Assembly: GCF_000421525.1 (NCBI RefSeq)
Contig: NZ_ATXE01000001.1
Coordinates: forward strand, 124,001-188,000
Direction of reading: 5' to 3'
Origin: Aestuariimicrobium kwangyangense DSM 21549
Lineage (GTDB): Bacteria > Actinomycetota > Actinomycetes > Propionibacteriales > Propionibacteriaceae
DNA: 64,000 nucleotides
The position numbers and the translations under genes are program-made. The notes beneath the pieces were generated by a model. It saw nothing but the letters and a program-made list of their open reading frames with translations. It was not told the origin of the DNA and did no database searches. Below, one piece after another: positions 8,976 to 17,559 of the stretch. Numbering within the stretch: the stretch's first letter is position 1; each line of letters opens with the position of its first letter.

Positions 8976-9034
8976 TCAGGGTGTCCCTTCGTTGGGGGTG
9001 ATGGGTGGTGTGCGGGGACGAACCGAGCCGTGGC

Positions 9035-9967
9035 TCAGGCCTCGTCCAGGATGCGACGGGTGTTCTCCAGCGCTGCCTTGCAGGCCGGCAGGGCGTCCTC
9101 GATGCCCTCGAACTCGATGGTGATGAAGTCGTCGTAGCCCGACTCCTTGACCACCTTCGCGACCGCGGGGATGTCGATGTCGCCCTGGCCGACGATGGCG
9201 CCGCGCAGGAACTGTCCACCGCGAGTGCCGAAGAAGCCCAGGCCGGGGTTCGTCTGACGGATGTAGAAGTCCTTGAAGTGGACGATGTTGGCGTAGGCGA
9301 TGTTGTTCTTGGTCGCGACGACGGGGTTCTCGTCGAGGCAGAGGAAGTTGCCGATGTCGAGGGTGGTGCCGAAGTTGGGCTCGTCCACGGCGTGGATGAC
9401 CCGACGGACGCGCTCGGAGCCCTGCACGAAGAACCCGTGGTTCTCGATGGAGGTCCTGACTCCCTTGGTGGCCGCGTACTGGGCAATGGTCTTGGAGTGC
9501 TCGACGATCACCGGGAGGGCCTGCTCGAACAGCGGCAGGTCGTCACCGGGGTGGTTGCCGTGGCTCACGTCGTGCCGCAGCAGTCCGACGCCCAACTCGG
9601 CGCACAGGTCGATGTGGGCCTTGACCCGGTCGAGTTCGGCCTCGATGCCCCGGGCCGAGCTCGACTGGCCACCCGCACCGGGAGCCTGACCGTCTGCCGT
9701 CTCGGGCTTGGTCCAGAAGGTGGCGGGGAGGGCGATCTGGGCGATCGGCAGTCCCGTCTTGTCCTGGGCGGCCTTGATGGCGTCGACCAGGGGGCGATTG
9801 TTGGGCAGGTCGGACAGGTCGGACATCGGGTTGTCGCTGGCGAACCCAGCGGCGATCTCGATGTGGGCCGCGCCTGCCTCCTTTGCCCAGTCGAAGACCT
9901 CGGGCAGGCTCATGCGCCCGGTGCCGAGGTACTGGTGGAAGCTGTAAGAGCTGAATCCAACGCGCAT
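9035..9967 (-). CDS. sugar phosphate isomerase/epimerase (TIM barrel, AP-endonuclease-2 fold)
   Basis: 310 residues beginning MRVGFSSYSFHQYL. The conserved metal-binding and catalytic positions of the xylose-isomerase-like barrel are visible: ENHG, GTTLDIGNF, HFKDFYI and a terminal ITIEFEG. Members isomerise or epimerise keto-sugars or act on inosose. It is the first gene of a two-gene operon with the Gfo/Idh gene at 7914. TAGGGT lies 6 nt before the ATG, suggesting a leaderless transcript. The substrate cannot be told from sequence. Confidence 0.88.
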   Translation of the reverse strand: MRVGFSSYSFHQYLGTGRMSLPEVFDWAKEAGAAHIEIAAGFASDNPMSDLSDLPNNRPLVDAIKAAQDKTGLPIAQIALPATFWTKPETADGQAPGAGGQSSSARGIEAELDRVKAHIDLCAELGVGLLRHDVSHGNHPGDDLPLFEQALPVIVEHSKTIAQYAATKGVRTSIENHGFFVQGSERVRRVIHAVDEPNFGTTLDIGNFLCLDENPVVATKNNIAYANIVHFKDFYIRQTNPGLGFFGTRGGQFLRGAIVGQGDIDIPAVAKVVKESGYDDFITIEFEGIEDALPACKAALENTRRILDEA

Positions 9968-9973
9968 GGTTCG

Positions 9974-9979
9974 ACCCTA
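9974..9979 (-). promoter_or_regulatory. -10 box, leaderless start of isomerase operon
   Basis: TAGGGT on the minus strand, 6 nt before the ATG at 9967. Confidence 0.6.
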
Positions 9980-10096
9980 GTGGCGACGGGTGGCCCGTGG
10001 TGAGCTCGCGCAAACCGCGTGCGCGCTCGCCCGTCACGGTGCTGCTGCAGCCTGACTCGATGAGGGGTTCGGGCGCAGCAGTGGTTGGATGGAGAC

Positions 10097-11146
10097 ATGC
10101 CACAGGTTCTTGCATATGCCACCTCGTCCAAGGACGGGATCTTCGAGAAGACCACCATCGAGCGGCGTGAGCCCGGCCCCACCGAGATCTTCTTCGAGGT
10201 GAAGTACGCCGGCATCTGCCACTCCGACATCCACACGGTGCGCGAGGAGTGGGGTCCCGTCGACTTCCCCATCGTTCCCGGCCACGAACTGGCCGGCATC
10301 GTCACCCAGATCGGTTCCGAGGTCACCAAGTTCGCCGTCGGCGACAAGGTGGGCGTCGGGTGTTTCGTCGACTCCTGCGGGGAGTGCGAGTACTGCACCT
10401 CCGGTCAGGAGCAGTTCTGCTCGTCCACCGAGAAGCCCACGGTCTGGACCTACGGCGACAAGGGTCGTGACGGGAAGAAGACCGACGGCGGGTACTCCCA
10501 GGGCATCACCGTCGAACAGAACTACGCGTGCCACATCCCCGACGAGATCCCCTTCGAGGCCGCCGCTCCGCTGATGTGCGCCGGCATCACCACCTACTCC
10601 CCCCTCAAGCGCTGGGGGGCCGCCCCCGGCAAGCAGGTCGCCGTCGTCGGCATGGGTGGTCTGGGACACATGGGTGTGCAGATCGCCGCCGCGCTCGGAG
10701 CGGAGGTGACCGTGATCAGCCAGACCATGAGCAAGAAGGACGACGGGATCAAGTTCGGCGCCCAGCACTACTTCGCCATGAGCGACCCGGAGACCAAGAA
10801 GCAGTTGCGGGCCAGCTTCGACCTGATCCTGACCACGGTCTCGAACGCCGACACCGTCGCCGACCTGCTGCCGATGCTCAAGGTGAGCGGCGCACTGGTG
10901 AACGTGGGACTGCCCGAGGAGCCCGTCAAGGTCGCGTTCGGCGCCCTGTGTGGCGGCAACAAGATCATCGCCGGCTCCAACATCGGAGGCATCGGCGAGA
11001 CCCAGGAGATGCTCGACTTCTGCGCCGAGCACGGGCTGGCCCCGCAGGTCGAGGTGATCTCCGGTGAGGAGATCACCGGGGCCTACGACAAGGTGGTCAA
11101 CTCCCAGGTGCGGTACCGCTACGTGATCGACACCTCGACCTTCTGA
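10097..11146 (+). CDS. NAD(P)-dependent zinc alcohol dehydrogenase, YahK/CAD type
   Basis: 349 residues. Medium-chain dehydrogenase of the cinnamyl-alcohol-dehydrogenase group, which typically reduces aldehydes with NADPH. Catalytic zinc ligands are Cys41 and His63 (CHSDIH, GHELAG). The structural zinc lobe has Cys94, 97, 100 and 108. The coenzyme site is VVGMGGLGHMG near residue 180. The ATG at 10097 is preceded by GGATGGAGA; an in-frame TTG at 10085 adds only four residues. It is monocistronic with a strong terminator downstream. Confidence 0.92.
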   Translation: MPQVLAYATSSKDGIFEKTTIERREPGPTEIFFEVKYAGICHSDIHTVREEWGPVDFPIVPGHELAGIVTQIGSEVTKFAVGDKVGVGCFVDSCGECEYCTSGQEQFCSSTEKPTVWTYGDKGRDGKKTDGGYSQGITVEQNYACHIPDEIPFEAAAPLMCAGITTYSPLKRWGAAPGKQVAVVGMGGLGHMGVQIAAALGAEVTVISQTMSKKDDGIKFGAQHYFAMSDPETKKQLRASFDLILTTVSNADTVADLLPMLKVSGALVNVGLPEEPVKVAFGALCGGNKIIAGSNIGGIGETQEMLDFCAEHGLAPQVEVISGEEITGAYDKVVNSQVRYRYVIDTSTF

Positions 11147-11186
11147 GTCGGACCGCCGTCCACACGGCGCCGATTGGTTCCTCACG

Positions 11187-11216
11187 CCGCCCCGTGCCCT
11201 CACCGGCACGGGGCGG
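11187..11216 (+). terminator. 12-bp perfect hairpin terminator
   Basis: Arms CCGCCCCGTGCC (11187-11198) and its exact complement (11205-11216) with a 6-nt loop, 40 bp after the alcohol dehydrogenase stop. Confidence 0.8.
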
Positions 11217-11284
11217 TCGTGCTCCAGTGCACCGGCAAGCTCACCCGTACGGCGGTGCGGGCGTCAGCTGCACCCGGGGGCACC

Positions 11285-11290
11285 TAGGGT
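11285..11290 (+). promoter_or_regulatory. -10 box, leaderless start
   Basis: TAGGGT, 8 nt before the ATG at 11299. Confidence 0.5.
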
Positions 11291-11298
11291 TCTCGACC

Positions 11299-11907
11299 AT
11301 GACCAACCCGAACCAGCCCGGAGACCCGCAGCCGCAGGCATGGGGCCAGCCCCAGTGGGCACCCGCCCCCGCGTACCACGGTCAGCCTGCGCCCCCCTTC
11401 CAGACACCCCAGCATCAGGCACCCCAGCATCAGGCACCCCAGTACCAGCCTTCCGCATGGCAGCAGGCCCCCGGGTGGCAGCAGCCCGTCTCGGCTCAGG
11501 CCTCACCGGAACAGGCCGTCCAGGGTGCCGGTCAGGGTTTCGTGGAGCTGACCGTGCAGGGCAACGCCTTCACCAGCAGCATGCTGACGCCCACGGTGAC
11601 GATCGACGGCCACCGGATCACCACTCGCTACGGCCTCAACACCATCCCCGTGCCGGCCGGCCACCACCACATCGACGCCTCCAGCCAGTGGATGCGTACC
11701 TACGGGCAGGCGTCGCTCGATGTGACGGTCCGTCCCGGCGAGCACGTCCCGGTGTTCTACGCCTCACCCTTCCACCAGTTCACGACCGGCTCGATGGGCC
11801 ACGAGCCCCAGAAGCGCAAGGGGCTGGGAGTGATGCTGGGCATCGTGGTCTCCCTGCCGCTCGTGATCTTCGTCCTGGGGCTCGCGGCATCCCTGGCCGG
11901 GTCCTGA
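11299..11907 (+). CDS. hypothetical Pro/Gln-rich protein with C-terminal membrane anchor
   Basis: 202 residues, not assigned to a named family. Residues 1-75 are disordered and rich in Pro, Gln and Trp, with a short repeat (QHQAP twice, then QYQP). The middle, from about residue 80 to 165, looks like a beta-rich domain (VELTVQGNAF, TVTIDGHRI). The end is one hydrophobic helix (GLGVMLGIVVSLPLVIFVLGL). The domain order suggests a tail-anchored protein facing the cytoplasm. Start chosen where the conserved-looking sequence and the -10 box agree. Confidence 0.6.
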   Translation: MTNPNQPGDPQPQAWGQPQWAPAPAYHGQPAPPFQTPQHQAPQHQAPQYQPSAWQQAPGWQQPVSAQASPEQAVQGAGQGFVELTVQGNAFTSSMLTPTVTIDGHRITTRYGLNTIPVPAGHHHIDASSQWMRTYGQASLDVTVRPGEHVPVFYASPFHQFTTGSMGHEPQKRKGLGVMLGIVVSLPLVIFVLGLAASLAGS

Positions 11908-11923
11908 AGCCCGTCAGCCGGGC

Positions 11924-12721
11924 TCACTGGATGCCGAACTCCCGCAGGGCCGTGAGTTCGGCGATGGCGTCCTGGTCACCGGTCTGCTCCACCGTCGCCG
12001 GGCGCGACCAGACGAAGAGGTCGAGCTGGGCCACCGGCGCGGTCACCACCGCGGCGGGTGCGCGATCGCCGTCAGCGCGGCGTCCACCGATCTGGTCGGT
12101 GAACTGCCGACCCCAGGCCGTGCCCGACCAGCGGTAGAGCTCGAGCAGCCATCGCTGGCCGGTGTCGGCGCCCCGGAGTTCGACCACGGGCCCAGGCGTC
12201 ACCTCGGCCGAGTCCGGCACCCAGTTGAGCATCACGTCGAGCACGTGGTCGACGCCTCCAGCTGCCACCTCGTCAGCGATCGGTGACACCGCACCGCCAG
12301 CCGCAGTCTCTGCGTCGACCCGGTGCATGGTCGCCTCATGGGTCTGCATCCGCCGGGTGAAACCGACCGTCTGGTCGGGCCCGAACCAGCTCCACGCCTC
12401 CTCGTGCGGCTCCCGTTTGCGCAGCGCCACCAGCAGTCGACCGGTGGCCTCCTCGCGTTGGCGGAAGAGCTCGTCGACGTCGTCGGTGAACGGGGGGCGC
12501 GACTTCTCGTACGCCTCGACCTGCTCGCCCATCAGGTGGTCGCCGATCACCGCCGCCCAGAAGTCATGCACCTCGATCAGGTGCTTGAGCAGGTCGCGGG
12601 CCGTCCAGCCCGGGCAGGTCGGAACGGGGGTGTCGGGGTCGATCCGCTGCAGCACTTCGGCGAAGCGGGCCGCCTCGGCATCGACGACGGCCAACGGGTC
12701 GAAACTCAGGTCAGTGTCCAT
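11924..12721 (-). CDS. maleylpyruvate isomerase family mycothiol-dependent protein
   Basis: 265 residues. The N-terminal DinB-like four-helix domain has the family hallmark CPGWTARDLLKHLIEVHDFW (about residues 40-60), with the histidines used for metal binding, and a C-terminal MDMPI domain follows. Family members use mycothiol as thiol cofactor for isomerisation or transfer reactions; the reaction here is unknown. The context fits, because mycothiol biosynthesis and an Mca-type amidase are encoded in the same window. TAGCTT lies 6 nt before the ATG, again leaderless-like. Confidence 0.82.
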   Translation of the reverse strand: MDTDLSFDPLAVVDAEAARFAEVLQRIDPDTPVPTCPGWTARDLLKHLIEVHDFWAAVIGDHLMGEQVEAYEKSRPPFTDDVDELFRQREEATGRLLVALRKREPHEEAWSWFGPDQTVGFTRRMQTHEATMHRVDAETAAGGAVSPIADEVAAGGVDHVLDVMLNWVPDSAEVTPGPVVELRGADTGQRWLLELYRWSGTAWGRQFTDQIGGRRADGDRAPAAVVTAPVAQLDLFVWSRPATVEQTGDQDAIAELTALREFGIQ

Positions 12722-12727
12722 GGTTCG

Positions 12728-12733
12728 AAGCTA
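12728..12733 (-). promoter_or_regulatory. -10 box, leaderless start
   Basis: TAGCTT on the minus strand, 6 nt before the ATG at 12721. Confidence 0.45.
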
Positions 12734-12767
12734 CGTCGACGGAGCGACAATTTCCCGGGATGCACCA

Positions 12768-14633
12768 TCAGGCGGCGAACCACTGCTTCACCCGGTTGAT
12801 CCGCTGGTCCACCTGCTCGCTGGTGGCCTTGGCCAGGGGCGGCCCACCGCACTCACGTCTCAGGTCGGCATGCACGTGGCTGTGCGGGCGACCCGTCTGT
12901 CGCGCGAAGGCGCTGACCAAGGTGTTCAGCTCCTTGCGCTTGGTGGCCAGCGCCCGGTGCAGCGAGACCTCGTCGGGCACCTTCTGCTTCTGCTCCACCC
13001 GCTTGCGACGGGCGAGGTGGCGACGTTGCCGCTCGGCCAGCACCATCGCCATCTCCTGGTCGGGCTCCAGCAACCCGGGAAGCCCCAGGTAGTCGCGCTC
13101 CTCGTCGGTGACACCGTTCATGGTGTCCCCCTCGTCGGCGACGAAGCCGTACTGCTGGGAGTCGAAGAGCACGTGGTCGAAGGCTGCCCGTGAGGTCAGG
13201 GCCTCGAACTGGCCCAGCAGGTCGTCCGAGGCGGCCTCTGACTGGTTCGCCTGTTCGACCAGTGACTCCTCCCACAGTCCGTCCTCGTCACGGGCGGGCT
13301 TGCGGTCGAGCACGTGGTCGCGCTGACGCTCCAGCATGGTGGCGTGCGCGAGGATGATCGGCACGGTGGGGAGGAACACCGTGGCCAGTTCCCCGCGACG
13401 CCTGGCCCGGACGAACCGACCGACCGCCTGGGCGAAGAACAGCGGCGTCGAGGTCGAGGTGGCGTAGACCCCCACCGCGAGCCGGGGCACGTCGACCCCC
13501 TCGGAGACCATCCGCACCGCCACCAGCCACCGTTCGTCGGAGGCCGAGAACTCGTCGATCTTCTGGGACGAGCCGGGGCTGTCCGAGAGCACGACGGTGG
13601 GCTTGGCGCCGGTGATGGCCTCCAGGATGCGCGCGTACGCCCGGGCGACGGTCTGGTTCGTGCAGATCACCAGCCCACCGGCGTCCGGGACGTGGCGACG
13701 CACCTCGGTGAGCCGGTGGTCGGCGGCCGAGAGCACGGACTGGATCCACTCACCCTTGGGGTCGAGCGCCGTGCGCCACGCGTGCCCGGTGAGGTCTTTC
13801 GTGAGGGCCTCCGACAGGTTGGCCTCGATCTCGTCGCCCGCCTTGGTGCGCCACCTCATCGGCCCGCCGTAGTTCATGAACACCACCGGACGGACCACGT
13901 GGTCACGCAGCGCCTCGGCATAACCGTAGGTGTAGTCGGCCCGGGAGCGACGCCCGCCGTCGTCGTCCGGCTCGTAGGTGACGAACGGGATCGGGTTGTC
14001 ATCGGAGCGGAAGGGGGTTCCGGTGAGCATCAGTCGGTGCCGTGCCCACTGGAAGGCGTCCCTGACGGCGTCGCCCCAACTGAGTGCGTCGCCAGCGTGG
14101 TGGATCTCGTCGAGGATGACCAGGGTGCGCAGGTTGGCCACCCGCGCCTGGAAGCCGAACATGTTCGCTGCCACGCCGGCGTAGGTGGTGGTGAGGCCCA
14201 CGTACTGCTTGCTGCGACCCTTGCGCGACGAACCGCCCATCCCCGGATCGAGCTGGATGCCGGCCCTCGCGGCGGCGTCGGCCCACTGGACCTTGAGGTG
14301 TTCGGTCGGGCAGACGACGATCACCCGCTCGACGGTGCGGTCGTGCAGCAGTTCGGCGGCCACCCGCAGCGCGAACGTGGTCTTGCCTGCGCCGGGGGTC
14401 GCCACGGCCAGGAAGTCGCGGGGACATGACTCCAGGTACTGGCCCAGTGCCTCGGCCTGCCAGGCGCGCAGGCGATGGGCGGTGCCCCACGGTGCGCGCC
14501 CCGGGAAGGCCGGCGAGAGGTGGTCGAAGCCCGAGACCTGCCCCGGCTCGGCGACGCGCGGGGGGTGGGGTGGTGGCTCCAGTCCACCCGTGGCGCTGGG
14601 GTGGGCGGTGTCGTCCGCGGGCAGTTCGAGCAT
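12768..14633 (-). CDS. SF2 DEAD/DEAH-box helicase
   Basis: 621 residues. Motif I is ATPGAGKTTF (about residue 75), motif II is DEIH, motif III is MLTGTP and motif VI is QAVGRFVRARR, all of superfamily 2. The C-terminal 120 residues are charged and helical (many Arg, Glu and Gln), probably a nucleic-acid or partner-binding region. The frame extends upstream to 14729, but the ATG at 14633 begins sequence without the odd Pro-rich lead, and TACCCT lies 10 nt before it. The cellular role is unknown; the fold is that of DNA translocating helicases related to UvrB/XPB-like enzymes. Confidence 0.85.
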   Translation of the reverse strand: MLELPADDTAHPSATGGLEPPPHPPRVAEPGQVSGFDHLSPAFPGRAPWGTAHRLRAWQAEALGQYLESCPRDFLAVATPGAGKTTFALRVAAELLHDRTVERVIVVCPTEHLKVQWADAAARAGIQLDPGMGGSSRKGRSKQYVGLTTTYAGVAANMFGFQARVANLRTLVILDEIHHAGDALSWGDAVRDAFQWARHRLMLTGTPFRSDDNPIPFVTYEPDDDGGRRSRADYTYGYAEALRDHVVRPVVFMNYGGPMRWRTKAGDEIEANLSEALTKDLTGHAWRTALDPKGEWIQSVLSAADHRLTEVRRHVPDAGGLVICTNQTVARAYARILEAITGAKPTVVLSDSPGSSQKIDEFSASDERWLVAVRMVSEGVDVPRLAVGVYATSTSTPLFFAQAVGRFVRARRRGELATVFLPTVPIILAHATMLERQRDHVLDRKPARDEDGLWEESLVEQANQSEAASDDLLGQFEALTSRAAFDHVLFDSQQYGFVADEGDTMNGVTDEERDYLGLPGLLEPDQEMAMVLAERQRRHLARRKRVEQKQKVPDEVSLHRALATKRKELNTLVSAFARQTGRPHSHVHADLRRECGGPPLAKATSEQVDQRINRVKQWFAA

Positions 14634-14803
14634 CGGAGTACCGAGGGTAACCGGCGGTGGTGACAATCCCCCAAACCCGGTGGCCGAGCCGCGGACGAGA
14701 GGGGTCGGCCACCGACAGCCGACTGTCATCGGGTTCGGGACGGCCCCGTCCGGCGGAGGTCTGCAGGGCGTCGGGGGTCGTTCCTGAAGAACTTTCTTGC
14801 CTC

Positions 14804-14832
14804 GGGAACAAAACCTGCCGGCCCCGGCGTTC
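14804..14832 (+). promoter_or_regulatory. candidate SigH/SigR-type (redox stress) promoter of yceI-like gene
   Basis: GGGAACA (14804-14810), a 17-bp spacer, then CGTTC (14828-14832). This agrees with the GGAAY-N17/18-CGTT pattern of thiol-oxidative-stress ECF sigma factors in mycobacteria and streptomycetes. A housekeeping-like TAGGAT overlaps at 14833-14838. Confidence 0.45.
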
Positions 14833-14903
14833 TAGGATGTGTTCGGGTAGTTGAAACTTGAACAACCCAGCTCGCCACTTCAGTGACTTCAAGGAGAAAC
14901 ACC

Positions 14904-15452
14904 ATGACCGCTCTCACCGATCTCAACGGCACCTTCGCCCTCGACCCCAGCCACACCCGCATCGGCTTCGTGACCCGCCACGCCATGGTCACCAAGGTGC
15001 GCGGCTCGTTCGACGAGTTCGAGGGCACTGCCTCGGGCAACGGCCAGGACGCCTCGAGCGCCTCCGTCAACGTCGCCATCAACGCCGCCTCGTTCGACTC
15101 CCGCAACGAGCAGCGCGACGGACACGTCAAGAGCGCCGACTTCCTCGACGTCGAGAAGTACCCCACCATCACCTTCGCCTCGACCAATGTGGCCATCAAC
15201 GGGAACGACCTGGTCGTGACCGGTGACCTCACCGTCAAGGACGTCACCCGTTCGATCAGCATCCCCTTCGAGTTCACCGGTGCCGCCACCGACCCCTTCG
15301 GCAACGAGCGCATCGGCTTCGAGGGCAGCACCAAGATCAGCCGCAAGGACTTCGGCCTCACCTGGAACGCCGCCCTCGAGACCGGCGGTGTGCTGGTCAG
15401 CGACGATGTGACCCTCGAACTCGAGATCTCGGCCATCAAGCAGGCCGCCTGA
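14904..15452 (+). CDS. YceI family polyisoprenoid-binding-like protein
   Basis: 182 residues. The start of the mature fold (NGTFALDPSHTRIGFVTRHAMVTKVRGSFDEF) and the sequence SADFLDVEKYPTITFAST are typical of the YceI lipocalin-like beta-barrel that binds isoprenoid chains. No signal peptide is present, so it is probably cytoplasmic, unlike the Escherichia coli protein. AAGGAGAA gives a strong ribosome binding site and decides the start at 14904. A possible redox-stress promoter lies upstream and a strong hairpin follows. Confidence 0.92.
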   Translation: MTALTDLNGTFALDPSHTRIGFVTRHAMVTKVRGSFDEFEGTASGNGQDASSASVNVAINAASFDSRNEQRDGHVKSADFLDVEKYPTITFASTNVAINGNDLVVTGDLTVKDVTRSISIPFEFTGAATDPFGNERIGFEGSTKISRKDFGLTWNAALETGGVLVSDDVTLELEISAIKQAA

Positions 15453-15486
15453 GTCCTGTCCGCGGAGCGGACCTGACACCCCCGGT

Positions 15487-15520
15487 TCCCCCGGTGCCGA
15501 CGCACGTCGGTACCGGGGGA
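15487..15520 (+). terminator. hairpin terminator after yceI-like gene
   Basis: Sixteen-base arms (15487-15502 and 15505-15520) pair with one G-T wobble, 35 bp after the stop codon. Confidence 0.8.
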
Positions 15521-15672
15521 ATCGTGCTTTACCACGTTGCAATGGCAAACACCGCTCAACCGAACCGGTTCTTGGGCAAAACGTCTGGAAAATCACACCT
15601 TTGCGCCCAGCCGACACCTTGATCGCGGTAGGCCCACCAGCGAAACTGAGGGCTAGCCGAAGGGGGCACCTC

Positions 15673-16116
15673 ATGACTCATCCGATGGTCATCGAAGTCG
15701 TTGTTCCTCTGCCGGTCAAGGATCTCTGGGTCCTGTGCACGACCGAAGAGGGTTTGTCACAGTGGTGGTGGCCGCAGTTTGGTGACACGACGTACCAGAT
15801 CGACCCACGCCCACTCCACCGCTATCGATTCGCCAGCGCCACCGCAGGCGTGGGTGTGCACGGTGACTACATCATCGTCGAGAAGTTCGGGGCCCTGGAG
15901 TTCAGTTGGGTGTGGGAGGACGACGGGCCCCAGGTCAGCGACCACGTGCGCCTGACCTTCACCCCGCACGGAAATCGCACCGTCGTCCGCGTCACCCACA
16001 CGATGGTCGAACCACACCCGAGCACCCGCCACAAGTTCGAGCACTGCTGGCATGACGTGATCGCACGCCTGGTCAACTGCCACCCTCACTACGAGCTCGA
16101 GGTACGCGCCAGCTGA
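15673..16116 (+). CDS. SRPBCC (AHSA1-like) domain protein
   Basis: 147 residues. The pattern VVPLPVKDLWVLCTTEEGLSQWWWPQFG at the N-terminus, then VEKFGALEFSW and a C-terminal helix (TRHKFEHCWHDVIARLV), is that of START/Bet-v1-like ligand-binding proteins related to activator of Hsp90 ATPase 1. The ligand is unknown. AGGGGG lies 6-7 nt before the ATG. It stands alone between two terminator or promoter regions. Confidence 0.82.
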   Translation: MTHPMVIEVVVPLPVKDLWVLCTTEEGLSQWWWPQFGDTTYQIDPRPLHRYRFASATAGVGVHGDYIIVEKFGALEFSWVWEDDGPQVSDHVRLTFTPHGNRTVVRVTHTMVEPHPSTRHKFEHCWHDVIARLVNCHPHYELEVRAS

Positions 16117-16193
16117 GCGTCTCGGGCGGATGACCTGGGCGAGCCCCCGCGTGAAGCCGGGGGATGCAACCGGGGCGAGAAGGTGGAACGCCC

Positions 16194-16199
16194 TAGGCT
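16194..16199 (+). promoter_or_regulatory. -10 box, leaderless start of pabC
   Basis: TAGGCT, 6 nt before the ATG at 16206. Confidence 0.6.
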
Positions 16200-16205
16200 G
16201 GGCCC

Positions 16206-17108
16206 ATGACGACACAGCTGGTGGGCGTGGTGGGTCGCGGCCTTCTCGCCCCGGACTCCCCGCACGCCCGCGAACCGAAGACCGCTCCCGGGCAGGTCAT
16301 CAGCGTCGATGACCTGGGCTTCACCAGGGGCGACGGGGTGTTCGACGCCACCCGGGTCGTCACCGCCGACGACGGTTCATCGTCGGTTGACCATCTCGAC
16401 CGGCACCTCGCCAGGTTCGCACGCAGTGTCGCGGGCATGGATGGCGACCCACTCGACGAGGGGCCGTGGCGTGAGCTCATCGGCCGGGCCGTCGAGGCGT
16501 GGACGACACCCGGCGAGGCGGTGCTGAAGATCATGTGGACGCGCGGCCTCGAGTCATCGACCAGCGAACCGACCCAGGTGCTCACCATCACCCCTCTCAG
16601 CGAGGGAGCCATCCGCCTGCGCGAGGGCATCGCGGTCGCCCTGATGAGCCGCGGCACCAGCTCGGACGCCTACCGCGACGCCCGCTGGTTGCTGGGCGGG
16701 GTGAAGACGCTCTCGTACGGGATCAACATGGCCGTGAAGCGGGAGGCTGCACGGCGAGGCTGCGACGAGGTGTTGCTGACCAGCACGGATGGGTGGGTGA
16801 TGGAAGGCCCCAATGCATCGTTGGTCACCCTCCACCTCGACGGTGGCCGTCCGGTGCTGCGCTCCACCCCGGTGGAGGGGACGGGGATCCTGCGCTCCAT
16901 CACCCAGGAGGTGCTCTTCGAACGTGCCGCCAGCGAGGGCGTCGCGACGGAGCTCGTGCTGCAGACCCCCGAGGAGGTCAAGCGGGCCGACGCCGCCTGG
17001 TACCTGTCATCGGTGCGCGGCGCAGCCAGGGTCACCCGATTCGACGAACACCCTGTGGCCGGGTCGGACGAATGGACGGCCCGGATCCGGGGCTGGATCG
17101 GCTTCTGA
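16206..17108 (+). CDS. pabC: aminodeoxychorismate lyase (class IV aminotransferase fold)
   Basis: 300 residues. PabC converts 4-amino-4-deoxychorismate to p-aminobenzoate and pyruvate for folate synthesis. The PLP lysine is Lys167 in GGVKTLSYG, and the conserved EGPNASL phosphate/PLP region follows near residue 200. The start motif GFTRGDGVFDATR is typical of the fold. A branched-chain or D-amino-acid aminotransferase is the alternative within class IV, but the true ilvE is elsewhere in the window (23534). The gene is monocistronic and leaderless-like. Confidence 0.8.
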   Translation: MTTQLVGVVGRGLLAPDSPHAREPKTAPGQVISVDDLGFTRGDGVFDATRVVTADDGSSSVDHLDRHLARFARSVAGMDGDPLDEGPWRELIGRAVEAWTTPGEAVLKIMWTRGLESSTSEPTQVLTITPLSEGAIRLREGIAVALMSRGTSSDAYRDARWLLGGVKTLSYGINMAVKREAARRGCDEVLLTSTDGWVMEGPNASLVTLHLDGGRPVLRSTPVEGTGILRSITQEVLFERAASEGVATELVLQTPEEVKRADAAWYLSSVRGAARVTRFDEHPVAGSDEWTARIRGWIGF

Positions 17109-17115
17109 GCCGACC

Positions 17116-17547
17116 TCACTCCTCGATCAGGTCGAGGTCATCGTCCTCGGTGTGCTCGCCGGGCACCTTGGCGATCATGGCGTAGAGCGCCCCGATGGCC
17201 ACGGCGATGAGCAGACCCAGCACGATGTGGACGACGGTGACACGCATCGAGCCCAGTCCGATCTGGACCACCATGAGGATCGGGATCGACAACGCGTGGA
17301 AGAAGACACCCTTCCTCCCTGTCACCTTGGCATGACCGCGGGCGAAGGCAGCCGCCACGATCGAGACCAGGAACAGTGTGTAGGCCACCACCGCGTGCAC
17401 ACCCTGGAGTGCGGTCATCTGGGCAGCCACGGCGGCACCCAGCAGCACCTGCAGGCCGACGAGCGCAAGGGCGATGATCACGGTGATGCGCAGGCGACGG
17501 GTCGCGGGGGCGGCGACCACGGGCGCGGGGTGGTTGGTGTCAGTCAT
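17116..17547 (-). CDS. hypothetical four-helix membrane protein
   Basis: 143 residues with four hydrophobic helices (about 20-42, 48-68, 85-103, 107-128), a short Pro/Ala N-terminal tail and an acidic C-terminus (GEHTEDDDLDLIEE). No family is recognised. TAGGCT lies 6 nt before the ATG. It converges with pabC 7 bp away and follows the ECF sigma gene by 9 bp on the same strand, so partial co-transcription is possible, but it has its own promoter signal. Confidence 0.7.
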   Translation of the reverse strand: MTDTNHPAPVVAAPATRRLRITVIIALALVGLQVLLGAAVAAQMTALQGVHAVVAYTLFLVSIVAAAFARGHAKVTGRKGVFFHALSIPILMVVQIGLGSMRVTVVHIVLGLLIAVAIGALYAMIAKVPGEHTEDDDLDLIEE

Positions 17548-17553
17548 GCGGCC

Positions 17554-17559
17554 AGCCTA
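17554..17559 (-). promoter_or_regulatory. -10 box, leaderless start
   Basis: TAGGCT on the minus strand, 6 nt before the ATG at 17547, overlapping the end of the sigma factor gene. Confidence 0.5.
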
